From positions 3,992,151 to 4,056,150 of the forward strand of contig NZ_JAPNJW010000002.1 in the NCBI RefSeq assembly GCF_026626745.1: a stretch of DNA of 64,000 nucleotides. The letters run 5' to 3'. Numbering within the stretch: position 1 is the first letter of the stretch; every line of letters begins with the position of its first letter. Below, piece by piece: positions 26,846-35,263 of the stretch. The notes below the pieces were generated by a model. The model ran no database searches. It was not told the DNA's origin and saw nothing but the letters and a program-made list of their open reading frames with translations. Made by a program: the position numbers and the translations under genes. The DNA comes from Nannocystis sp. RBIL2. Lineage in GTDB: Bacteria; Myxococcota_A; Polyangia; Nannocystales; Nannocystaceae.

Positions 26846-27814
26846 ATGATTCACGATCTCCGGTCACTCGAGCCCGCACTCAAGTACCTGCTCGACGGCC
26901 TTTCGACAACGGACACGACGTACGCAGCCGCAAACGACCGAGCCGAACGGTACGCTCGCTCCCTTGAGAACGACCGGGACTTCGGAGTGGTTGGAACGCG
27001 GATAGGCGGCTCCATTGGCAAGGGCACGGCCATCGCGCCGCTTAGCGATGTCGACTTGTACGTGTACCTGTCGCAGGAACACTGGCGGACCTCACGCCGC
27101 GAGGCTCTTTTGCCCAGCACCGTCATCGGACGCCTCCGCGCTCGAATCGTGAAGCGGTTGCATTTTGAGATCAGCGAGGGCCATGTAAGCATCCGCTCGC
27201 AGAAACACTCGGTCGGCATCCGCTTTAGAAAGCCGAATTCGGTTGGGATAGATGTCGTCCCCGCGCTCGTCGAGAACGGCGACGCGAGCGAAGCACTCAT
27301 TCCGCGGCGGGGGACAGACGAATTCGTCGAAACTTCAGTGGAGCGGCAAATCGATCTTATCAAGCGCCTTGACTCCCCATTCCGGTATCTCCGACGTGGC
27401 ATCCGTCTTCTTAAGTTCTGGAATCGACAGACCGATGTTGGGCTTCACTCGTATGCCGTCGAAGTCCTCGGGATGCATGCCGTGCACCGCGACTGCAAGC
27501 GTACCGATACAGGAGTTTTTCTCTCTGCGCTCCGCTTCATCGCCGCGACCGACATGCGCTCGCCTGTTTACATCGATCACTTCTTTCGCTTCTCACCCCG
27601 CGCCAGACGTTCCTGTATTATTATGGACCCAGCCATGCCGAACAACAATTTGGGAGAATTGCTGGATGCTCGGGACGGCTATCGTTTGGGCGCTGCGGCT
27701 CGCAGCACCTTACGCAAGCTTGACAAGGCAGCGGATTTCGCAGATCGTGGAAATATGCGTATTTCGGCGGAATGTCTCTCCGAGGCGTTTGGTCAGCCCA
27801 GGCTATTCAGATAG
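26846..27814 (+). CDS. CD-NTase D (SMODS-type nucleotidyltransferase)
   Basis: A fourth cyclase-like gene. From the ATG at 26846 it is 322 residues with GGSIGKGTAIAP (GS at 55-56), LSDVDLYVYL (D68, D70) and a third Asp in VGIDVVPAL. The helical half contains RYLRRGIRLLKFWNRQ and LHSYAVEVLGMHAV. The frame is open to an earlier ATG at 26681 (377 residues); I prefer the later one because it gives the usual spacing before the GS motif, although neither start has a good ribosome site. Lower GC and different codon choice suggest separate acquisition. It follows cap2 in the same direction. Its C-terminus (QPRLFR) lacks the terminal Gly. Confidence 0.82.
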   Translation: MIHDLRSLEPALKYLLDGLSTTDTTYAAANDRAERYARSLENDRDFGVVGTRIGGSIGKGTAIAPLSDVDLYVYLSQEHWRTSRREALLPSTVIGRLRARIVKRLHFEISEGHVSIRSQKHSVGIRFRKPNSVGIDVVPALVENGDASEALIPRRGTDEFVETSVERQIDLIKRLDSPFRYLRRGIRLLKFWNRQTDVGLHSYAVEVLGMHAVHRDCKRTDTGVFLSALRFIAATDMRSPVYIDHFFRFSPRARRSCIIMDPAMPNNNLGELLDARDGYRLGAAARSTLRKLDKAADFADRGNMRISAECLSEAFGQPRLFR

Positions 27815-27849
27815 ATGACTCCGAATGGTCACGTGCGCTCCACAGCGAG

Positions 27850-28022
27850 ACCTCCAAGAACAGTCTCCATGCGGCTTGGGCTCGACCGAACCCGTCTCTC
27901 GCGCGCGACGCAGCGTTCGATCGACGGTCGCTCGACCCACGCGGAAGCGCTTGGCGAGCTGCTCGTAGGTCTGCCCGTCCTGTGCGCGGGAGGTTGAGGA
28001 TGATGTGGCGGACTGGGTTCAT
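27850..28022 (-). pseudogene. IS630-like transposase N-terminal remnant
   Basis: Read on the minus strand from an ATG at 28022 the sequence gives MNPVRHIILNLPRTG, and after a one-base shift TYEQLAKRFRVGRATVDRTL followed by RRARETGSVEPKPHG. The latter is the helix-turn-helix block at the start of IS630-type transposases (RFxVxxxTVxRxLRRxRETGS). The rest of the gene is missing. It marks old transposon activity exactly at the border between the CBASS-like and CRISPR regions. Confidence 0.6.
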
Positions 28023-28211
28023 GGCGCTCTCCGATCTCCCCGGCGGCGTCCACGGTGGTCGCTCGAACCGAGGTGGAGAACTGGTCGCAGCAGCCAGCGA
28101 CCCGATCACGATGGATAACGCCGTAAAGTCTCATTCATCGAAGAACCGCGGGCATGATCGGATCCGCTGGAGCGCGCGACTGCATGGAGAACTCTCCTGC
28201 ATGGAGCTCGC

Positions 28212-30602
28212 GTGGTTCAGTCTCGAGCGACCTTCACTTCCTGGTTTCAGTCCATCACGGGGCGACCGCCCTATCCATATCAGGAGGCCTTCGCTCTCGC
28301 GCCGGAGTTGCCGGACATCCTGTCCGTCCCCACCGGCGCCGGGAAGACCGCGACCGCCGTGCTCGGCTGGCTGTGGCGGCGGCGCTTTGCCGACGAGGGC
28401 ACGCGGCTCCGCACCCCGCGACGACTCGTCTTCTGCCAGCCCATGCGCACGCTCGTCGATCAGACCTGGCAGAACGCCTGCGCCTGGCTCGAGCGGGCCG
28501 GGCTCCCAGCGCGCGAGCACGTCTTCCGCCTCATGGGCGGCGCCGTGGAGCACCGCTGGGACCTCCACCCGGATCGCGACGTCGTCCTTGTCGGCACCCA
28601 GGATCAGCTCCTCTCGCGCGCCCTGGCGCGCGGCTATGCCATGAGCCGCTACCGCTGGCCGTGGCACTTCGCCCTGCTGCACAACGACTGCCTGTGGGTC
28701 ATCGACGAGGTGCAGCTCATGGGCGTGGGGCTCACCACCACCGCGCAGCTCCAGGGGCTGCGCGAGCGCCTCGGCACCGCCCTGAACGCGCGCACCTTGT
28801 GGATGAGCGCAACGCTCGCGGAGGGCAGCCTCGCCACCGTCGATCTGCGCGAGCGACCACTCACCACGCTGGGGCTCGGCGACGCCGATCGGCGCGCCCC
28901 GGGCCTCGCGCGGCGCCTCCGCGCCCACAAGCGGCTCGTTCGCAGCGACATCCGCGTCACGAAGAAGGACCCCGGGACTCAGGCGCTCGCCGCCGAGGTG
29001 CTCGCCGCGCATCAGGACGGGACGCTCACCCTCGTCGTCGTCAATCGTGTCGCGCGCGCTCAGGCGCTGTTCGAGGCGCTGCGCCGGCGGGGCTCGGGGC
29101 GCGTGGCGCTGATCCACAGCCGCTTCCGGCCCGCCGATCGAGCGGCGCACCAGGCTCCCGTCCTGCACCCCGCGGACGACCGGCCATGGACGGGCATCCT
29201 CGTCGCCACGCAGGCCATCGAGGCCGGGGTCGATCTCGACGCCAGGCTCCTCTTCACCGAGCTTGCGAGCTGGTCCTCGCTCGTCCAGCGCTTCGGCCGG
29301 TGCAACCGCGCCGGCGAGTACGAGGGCGCCGAGGTCCGCTGGATAGACGTCCCCGACGAGCTCGCGGCGCCCTATACCAGGGACGCGCTGAACCACGCTC
29401 GTGCCCGCCTGGCCGCCCTCGCCGACGTCGGCCCCGAGGCGTTGTCCGGACTCCCGCACGACGTCGCCGCCCCGACGCCGCCGGCGCTGCGCCGCCGCGA
29501 CCTCCTCGAGCTCTTCGACACCCAGCCCGATCTCGCCGGACACGACCTCGACATCGCCCGCTTCGTGCGCGACAGCGACGACGTCGACGTCCAGCTGGCC
29601 TTTCGCACATGGCCCGGAGACCACGACGGCGCGCCGCCCCCCGCCGACTCCCCCGCGCCCCACGAGCGCGAGCTGGTGCGCGTCGGTGTCGTCGCGCTCC
29701 GCGACTTCATGAAGAAGGCCGGGCGCCCCGCCGCCTTCCGCTTTTCCAGCGAAGACGGCGCCTGGCACCTGGAGGAGCGCCCGGTCCCCGGGATGACCCT
29801 GCTCCTGCCGCTCCACATCGGCGGTTACGACCCCGCGCTGGGCTGGACGGGCGACCCGTCGCATCACGCGAACGACCTGCGCCCCTCGTCCGGCCACCCC
29901 GAAGATCATGACGCCGCCGATCGCTGGACCGCGGGCTGCAGTGACTACGTCCTGCTGTCGCGCCACGCCCAGGACGTCGCCGAGGAGCTGCGGGCGCTCG
30001 CCGTCACGATCGGGGGCGATCACCCGTGGGAGCTGCTCGAGCGGGCCGCTCGCTGGCACGACCTCGGCAAGGTTCACCCTGTCTTCCAGCGCATGCTCCT
30101 CGCCAACCTCCCCGCCGGGGATCTCCGCCACGCCGCCGGGCCGTGGGCCAAGAGCGACCAGCTCCGGGGCGCCCGCTGCGAGCGGCGCGGGTTCCGGCAC
30201 GAGCTGGCGAGCGCCCTCTCGTACCTCGTCCATCACCCCGACGACGACCTCGGCGCCTACCTCGTCGCCGCTCACCACGGCAAGGTTCGCCTGTCGATCC
30301 GGCCATGTCCCAACGAACAGCCTCCCGCAGATCCCGGCCGGCGGTTCGCCCGCGGCGTCTGGGACGGCGAGCCGATGCCTGGCGCCGACCTGGGCGACGG
30401 CGTCCGGGCCTCACCCGTCACGTTGCGGCTCGACGCGATGGAGCTCGGCGCCCACGGCGATAAGCCGAGCTGGCAATCGCGCGTGCTGGCGCTGCGCGAC
30501 CGCCTCGGTCCGTTTCGCCTCGCCTTCTACGAGACTTTGATTCGCGTGGCTGACGCCCGCGGCACCATGCGCCATCTGCCCGAGGAGTCCGCGGATGCCT
30601 GA
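28212..30602 (+). CDS. cas3: Cas3 helicase-nuclease, type I-G (C-terminal HD)
   Basis: A 796-residue effector nuclease. The superfamily-2 helicase comes first: PTGAGKTA (40-47), DEVQ (165-168), MSAT (198-201), QRFGRCNRAG (359-368). The HD nuclease is at the C-terminus: RHAQ (585), RWHDLGKVHPVFQ (H616, D617), FRHELASAL (663-) and AAHHGKVRL (687-). This helicase-then-HD order marks type I-G (old I-U), since most Cas3 proteins have HD first. It is recruited by the surveillance complex to degrade target DNA. It starts at a GTG with GGAG eight bases upstream; its end overlaps csx17 by 8 bp. All main motifs are intact. Confidence 0.93.
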   Translation: MVQSRATFTSWFQSITGRPPYPYQEAFALAPELPDILSVPTGAGKTATAVLGWLWRRRFADEGTRLRTPRRLVFCQPMRTLVDQTWQNACAWLERAGLPAREHVFRLMGGAVEHRWDLHPDRDVVLVGTQDQLLSRALARGYAMSRYRWPWHFALLHNDCLWVIDEVQLMGVGLTTTAQLQGLRERLGTALNARTLWMSATLAEGSLATVDLRERPLTTLGLGDADRRAPGLARRLRAHKRLVRSDIRVTKKDPGTQALAAEVLAAHQDGTLTLVVVNRVARAQALFEALRRRGSGRVALIHSRFRPADRAAHQAPVLHPADDRPWTGILVATQAIEAGVDLDARLLFTELASWSSLVQRFGRCNRAGEYEGAEVRWIDVPDELAAPYTRDALNHARARLAALADVGPEALSGLPHDVAAPTPPALRRRDLLELFDTQPDLAGHDLDIARFVRDSDDVDVQLAFRTWPGDHDGAPPPADSPAPHERELVRVGVVALRDFMKKAGRPAAFRFSSEDGAWHLEERPVPGMTLLLPLHIGGYDPALGWTGDPSHHANDLRPSSGHPEDHDAADRWTAGCSDYVLLSRHAQDVAEELRALAVTIGGDHPWELLERAARWHDLGKVHPVFQRMLLANLPAGDLRHAAGPWAKSDQLRGARCERRGFRHELASALSYLVHHPDDDLGAYLVAAHHGKVRLSIRPCPNEQPPADPGRRFARGVWDGEPMPGADLGDGVRASPVTLRLDAMELGAHGDKPSWQSRVLALRDRLGPFRLAFYETLIRVADARGTMRHLPEESADA

Positions 30603-32724
30603 GCTGTACCTCGACGGCTGCCGCCCCGAACCGCTCGCCCACTACCTCAAGGCGCTGGGCGTCCTTCGCCTCGTCGCCGAGCAGGCCGATCCGAACGCCC
30701 GCGGCTGCTGGCGCGGCGACGCCTTCGTCCTGAGCACCGCGCTGCCCGCCGACGCGCTGGTCGAGTTCTTCCTGCAGCGATACGTGCCCACGCCCTTCGT
30801 CGGACCCTGGAACGGCGGCAGCGGGTTCTACCCGAGCGATCAACAGTCCGGGATCGAGGCGCTCTCGACCTCGACCGCCGCCCGGTTCGGCCCCTACCGC
30901 GACACCCTCGTCGCCGTACGGCGTGTGCTCGATCGGCTCGGCCTGCAGCAGAAGCCCGACAAGGACGCCAAGAAGGACCTCGTCGAGCATCTCCGCAGCG
31001 AGCTCCCCGACCCCGCGCTCGACTGGCTGGACGCGGCGCTGGTCCTGACCGACGCGGGCCTCGACTTCCCGCCGCTCCTCGGCACCGGGGGCAACGACGG
31101 CCGACTCGAGTTCTCCAACAATCACATGCAGCGGCTCGCCGAGCTGCTCCTCGCCGCGACCGTACCCTTCCCCGCGCCGCTGCGGGCGGCCCTCTTCGGC
31201 GAGCCGACCCACGGCCTTTTGCGCGACAAGGCCATCGGCCAGTTCGCCCCCGCCCAGGCCGGCGGCGCCAACGCCAGCCCGGGCTTCGACCGCGACTCGC
31301 TGGTCAACCCCTGGGACTACATCCTCATGCTCGAGGGCGCCGTGCTGTTCGCAGCCGCGGCCACGCGCAAGCTCGAGTCGGCGGGGCCCGACGCGCTCAC
31401 GTTCCCGTTCACCGTCCGCGCCAGCAGCGTCGGCTACGGCTCCGCTTCCATGACGGACGAGGCTGACACGCGCGACGAACTCTGGCTCCCGCTGTGGCAG
31501 CACCCCGCCGGCCTCGTCGAGCTACGAGCCCTGTTCTCCGAGGGTCGCGCCAAGGTCGACCTGAGGCGGGCTGGCAGCCTCTCGAGCCGCCCTGCCGTCA
31601 CCGGCGTCGACTTCGCCCGCGCCGTCACCAACCTCGGCGTCGCCCGCGGCATCGACAGCTTCGTCCGCTACGGCTTCCACGTCCGTAACGGGCTCTCCTA
31701 CCTCGCCACGCCGCTCGGCCGCTGGCGCGTCCCCGTTCGCCCGAGCGAGCACGTCGATCTGCTCACGCCGCTCGACGCCTGGCTCTCGCACCTCCGCCGC
31801 CGAGCCACCGCCAAGGGCGCCCCCGCGTCGCTGCGCCGGGCCTCGCACCGCCTCGAGGCCGCGCTCCTCGACCTGTGCCGCAGCGCTGCGCCCTCCGACG
31901 TGCAGGCCGTGCTGATCGCCCTCGGTGACGTCGAGGCCTCCCTCGCCCGCGCGCGCCAGCACGCCGAAGCGCGGCCGGTCCCTCGCCTGCCCGCGCTGTG
32001 GATCGAGCGAGCCGACGACGGCTCCCTCGACTTCCGCCTGGCCGCCGCGCTCGCCGGCGCTGGCCTACGCGCGCGGCTGGTCCCGGTGCGCGGCGGAGCC
32101 TGGACCGACGCGGACGCCGCTCGCGTCGTCTGGACCGACGCCGATCTGGTCCGCAACCTCCATGCCTGTCTCTTACGCCAGGAGATCGAAGACGGCGGGA
32201 CCGCGCGTGGCGACGACGCGCGCAGCGACGCCACCATGGGCCGGCTCGACGACACCCGTCACCCACGTCGCTTCGCCGCCCTCGGCGACCTCGCCGCCTT
32301 CATCGACGGCCGCACCGACGACGCGCGCCTCGAGGCGCTCGCGCGCGGGCTCTCGCTCCTCGACTGGGACAGCATCCCCCACCGCGCGCCGCCTGGCCTG
32401 CGAACGCCCCCGCCGTCGAGCTTCGCCCTCCTGGCCCTCGCGCTCCGCTGGTGTCCTCCGGGACAGGCCCCGCGGCGCACCCCAGGCCTACTGACCCGCG
32501 CGTGCGCCGGCGATCTCGCGCGCGCCGTCGAGCTCGCCCGCCGGCGCCTCCGCGGCTACGGCGTCGCCGTCCCGGCCAGCGAATTCATCGCCGCCGCGCC
32601 GACGCGAGTCGCCGCCGCCCTCGCCTTCCCGCTGTCTCACCGCGCGCTCCCCGAGCTGCTCTCGCTCCTCGTCCCCCGTCACGTCCGCAACCTCGACCTC
32701 TCCCCGCTTGAGCCCACCCCATGA
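30595..32724 (+). CDS. csx17: Csx17 (Cas8g), type I-G large subunit
   Basis: A 709-residue protein. The opening LYLDGCRPEPLAHYLKALGV and the following WNGGSGFYP (about residues 77-87) are the signature of Csx17, the large subunit that identifies PAM and holds the crRNA 5' end in type I-G. A GGNDGRLEFSNNHMQRL block (about 162-180) also fits the family. It overlaps the genes on both sides by 4-8 bp. The length is normal for the family, and no break is seen. Confidence 0.9.
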   Translation: MPELYLDGCRPEPLAHYLKALGVLRLVAEQADPNARGCWRGDAFVLSTALPADALVEFFLQRYVPTPFVGPWNGGSGFYPSDQQSGIEALSTSTAARFGPYRDTLVAVRRVLDRLGLQQKPDKDAKKDLVEHLRSELPDPALDWLDAALVLTDAGLDFPPLLGTGGNDGRLEFSNNHMQRLAELLLAATVPFPAPLRAALFGEPTHGLLRDKAIGQFAPAQAGGANASPGFDRDSLVNPWDYILMLEGAVLFAAAATRKLESAGPDALTFPFTVRASSVGYGSASMTDEADTRDELWLPLWQHPAGLVELRALFSEGRAKVDLRRAGSLSSRPAVTGVDFARAVTNLGVARGIDSFVRYGFHVRNGLSYLATPLGRWRVPVRPSEHVDLLTPLDAWLSHLRRRATAKGAPASLRRASHRLEAALLDLCRSAAPSDVQAVLIALGDVEASLARARQHAEARPVPRLPALWIERADDGSLDFRLAAALAGAGLRARLVPVRGGAWTDADAARVVWTDADLVRNLHACLLRQEIEDGGTARGDDARSDATMGRLDDTRHPRRFAALGDLAAFIDGRTDDARLEALARGLSLLDWDSIPHRAPPGLRTPPPSSFALLALALRWCPPGQAPRRTPGLLTRACAGDLARAVELARRRLRGYGVAVPASEFIAAAPTRVAAALAFPLSHRALPELLSLLVPRHVRNLDLSPLEPTP

Positions 32725-33728
32725 CCCGCCTCGACCTCCCCTCCGCCCCGCGCCTGCTCCTCGAAGCCGACCTGCGGCCCATCCAGGGCACGCGCTTCCA
32801 GCCCACCGGCTTCCCCGATCTCGGCGCCGCCACCTATCGCCTCCCGGACGAGCGCGGCACCGAGATGCTCCTCGTCGAGTCCGCGCAGTCCGTCGCCAAT
32901 CGCCTCGAGTCCGCGGTGTGGGACGATGCCGAGGACGATCTCGTCGCCCCCCTGCGCGGCCTGCCGTACGTCAAGGTCGTCCGCGACGGCAAAGCCCTCA
33001 CCAACAGCCTGCTCGAGGCCCACCGCCTCAACTCGGTATACATCAAGAACAGCGACATCTTCGAATCCATTCGCTCCGAGATCGGTAAATCTGGCGACCA
33101 ACCTATCAAACGTCAATCGTTTGTCGGCACTCTCTGCAAGTACGATCCGAGCTGTCTCTTGCACGGAATTTTTATTCCCGAAAAAAGCACCAATGCCCTC
33201 CGCCTCGCGCGGGCGCTCAGCGGCTTCATCGAGGCCCGCGACGTCCGGGTCGTCAGCGGCGGGGGCGTCAAGAACGACCGTGTCCACGCCGGCAAGGACG
33301 CCTCGGGCGCCGGCGCCGACGCCGGCTTCGGCAACGTGCCCTATCACCGCGACGAGTACACCGCCGGCTCGATCACCGCCTACTTCAACCTCGACCTCGC
33401 GCAGCTCCGCAGCTACCGCCTCGGCGCCGACCTCGAGCGGCTCCTGTTCGGCCTCGCCGTCTTCAAGATCCGCCGCTTCCTCGGCGAGGGCCTGCGCCTG
33501 CGCACCGCCTGCGACTTCGAGGCGACGACCGTCCGTGTCACCCGCCTCGACGGCTACGACCTCCCCGGCCTCGGCGTTGTCGCCGAGGTGCTGCCCGAGC
33601 TGATCGCCGCCGTAGCCAGGGCCGGCCTCTTCGCCACTCCTGCGATCACCGTCGCCCATTATCAGGAGCCCGGGAAGGCCAAGCCCGAGGCCGCCGAAGG
33701 CGCGAAGAAGAAGGGCAAGGGCAAGTGA
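32721..33728 (+). CDS. csb1: Csb1 (Cas7), type I-G backbone subunit
   Basis: A 335-residue Csb1/GSU0053-family Cas7 that polymerises along the crRNA. Family features seen: ADLRPIQGTRFQPTGFPDLG near the start, then ESAQSVANRLE, HRLNSVYI, and the central SCLLHGIFIP and ALSGFIEARDVR. The C-terminus is Lys-rich (AEGAKKKGKGK) and may contact RNA. It overlaps csx17 by 4 bp and csb2 by 4 bp. A short AT-richer patch near 33080-33190 interrupts an otherwise GC-rich gene but does not break the frame. Confidence 0.92.
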   Translation: MTRLDLPSAPRLLLEADLRPIQGTRFQPTGFPDLGAATYRLPDERGTEMLLVESAQSVANRLESAVWDDAEDDLVAPLRGLPYVKVVRDGKALTNSLLEAHRLNSVYIKNSDIFESIRSEIGKSGDQPIKRQSFVGTLCKYDPSCLLHGIFIPEKSTNALRLARALSGFIEARDVRVVSGGGVKNDRVHAGKDASGAGADAGFGNVPYHRDEYTAGSITAYFNLDLAQLRSYRLGADLERLLFGLAVFKIRRFLGEGLRLRTACDFEATTVRVTRLDGYDLPGLGVVAEVLPELIAAVARAGLFATPAITVAHYQEPGKAKPEAAEGAKKKGKGK

Positions 33729-35206
33729 TCGCCGTCGCCTTCGAACTCCTCGCCGGCCGCTATCACGCCACCGGCTGGGATCACCACGTCAACGAGGGCA
33801 CGGTCGAGTGGCCGCCGTCCCCGTGGCGGCTCCTGCGGGCCATGCTCTCGGCCGCTCTCCGCGAAGCCCTCCCCGCCGATCGCGTGCGCGCGCTCCTCCT
33901 GCGATTCGCGGGCCTTCCGCACTATCACCTCCCCCGCGCCGCCGCGAGCCACCTCCGGCACTACATGCCGCTCGCCGACGACAAGACCACCAAGGTCTTC
34001 GACGCCTTCTACGCCTTCGAACGCCCGGCGGAGCTCGTCGTCACTTGGCCGGAGGTACACCTCGACGCGCCCGAGCGCGAGCTCCTCGCTGCCATTCTCG
34101 CGGCCATCCCTTACCTGGGCCGGGCCGAGAGCTGGTCCCACGCGCGGCTCTGCGACCCCCCTTCGACGAGCGACGTGATCGCCCGGCCAGCCGCCGACGA
34201 GCCGTCCGAACACCGCGCTCGTCTGCTCGCGCCACGACCTGCCGACGAGTACCGCGCCTGGCGCGACGGCTACCTCGCCGCGCTCGATCCCAAGCAACGC
34301 AAGCGCTTGTCGCTGCCGACCGACGTCTGGGAGGCGCTCCATCAGGACACCGACGCGCTCTTCAAGGACGGCTGGTCGCGCCCTCCCGGCGCGCGCTGGG
34401 TCGACTACACCTTTGACGTCGACCCCCTGTCCTCGCGCCGCACCGCCCATCGCCCGGCCACCCTCGCCACACCCGCCCCGGATATCGCCCGCTTCGTCCT
34501 CGACAGCGCTGTCCATCTCCGCGTCGAGAAGACCCTCTGGGTCGCCGAGAAGCTGCGTGCCGCGCTGCTGAGCAAGCTCGGGAACCTCGCCCCGGGCGAT
34601 GCTCCCTCGCTGATCGGTCACGGTGACGACGCGGCCCCGCTCACCGGCCACCGTCACGCCTACTTCTTGCCCGAAGCCGACGCCCGCGGGTTCATCGATC
34701 ACGTCACCGTCTACGCCCCCGGCGGCTTCGATCCAGCGGCCGTACGCGCCCTGCAGTCGCTGCGCGAGCTCCACGGGCTCGGCAGCCACCCGACCTATCC
34801 CACCCTCGTCGCCCTCGGCCAGCGCGATCGACTTGAACGATTGCCCGCCCTCTTCGGCCGCAGCGACACCTGGGAGACCCTCACCCCGTTCATCCCGCCC
34901 CGCTGCCCGAAGCTGCGCCGCGGCGAACTCCGCGACACGCCCGAGCAACAGCTCCGCTGGCTCTGCCGTGAGGTCCTCGGCGAGGAGCCACTCACCGTCG
35001 AGATGTTCTCCCCGGAGGAGGCCCGGCGCCGAGGTCTGCACCACTTTCGCAACGCCCGCCGTCGCGGCGCCCCCGTGCCTGGCGGCGCTGCAGCCCACGG
35101 CGCCCGCTTCCGCTTCACCGCACCGATCGCCGGCCCGATCGCTCTCGGCTACGGCGCCCACTTCGGTCTCGGCGTCTTTCGCCCGGTCGTCGACAAAAAT
35201 TTTTGA
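33725..35206 (+). CDS. csb2: Csb2 (Cas5-Cas6 fusion), type I-G
   Basis: A 493-residue Csb2/GSU0054-family protein starting at a GTG inside the csb1 stop. The N-terminal Cas5-like half opens IAVAFELLAGRYHATGWDHH and EWPPSPWRLLRAML, typical of Csb2. The C-terminal half carries the Cas6-like part, ending GPIALGYGAHFGLGVF with a Gly-rich loop. In type I-G this fusion both caps the crRNA 5' handle and processes the precursor, so it probably cuts the hairpin repeats of the array at 44.2 kb. The catalytic residue is not identified. A 57-bp gap then separates this module from the type III-like genes. Confidence 0.9.
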   Translation: MIAVAFELLAGRYHATGWDHHVNEGTVEWPPSPWRLLRAMLSAALREALPADRVRALLLRFAGLPHYHLPRAAASHLRHYMPLADDKTTKVFDAFYAFERPAELVVTWPEVHLDAPERELLAAILAAIPYLGRAESWSHARLCDPPSTSDVIARPAADEPSEHRARLLAPRPADEYRAWRDGYLAALDPKQRKRLSLPTDVWEALHQDTDALFKDGWSRPPGARWVDYTFDVDPLSSRRTAHRPATLATPAPDIARFVLDSAVHLRVEKTLWVAEKLRAALLSKLGNLAPGDAPSLIGHGDDAAPLTGHRHAYFLPEADARGFIDHVTVYAPGGFDPAAVRALQSLRELHGLGSHPTYPTLVALGQRDRLERLPALFGRSDTWETLTPFIPPRCPKLRRGELRDTPEQQLRWLCREVLGEEPLTVEMFSPEEARRRGLHHFRNARRRGAPVPGGAAAHGARFRFTAPIAGPIALGYGAHFGLGVFRPVVDKNF

Positions 35207-35263
35207 TCGAGCGCCGGCGACGAACGACTAGAAGGTCGACGGCCTAACCGCCGGAACCCTCCC

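Noticed and set aside
28131-30278. 715-codon open frame antisense to cas3
   Set aside because: High-GC antisense frame; the plus strand has all Cas3 motifs in order.
33662-35161. 499-codon open frame antisense to csb2
   Set aside because: Shadow of a well-supported gene.
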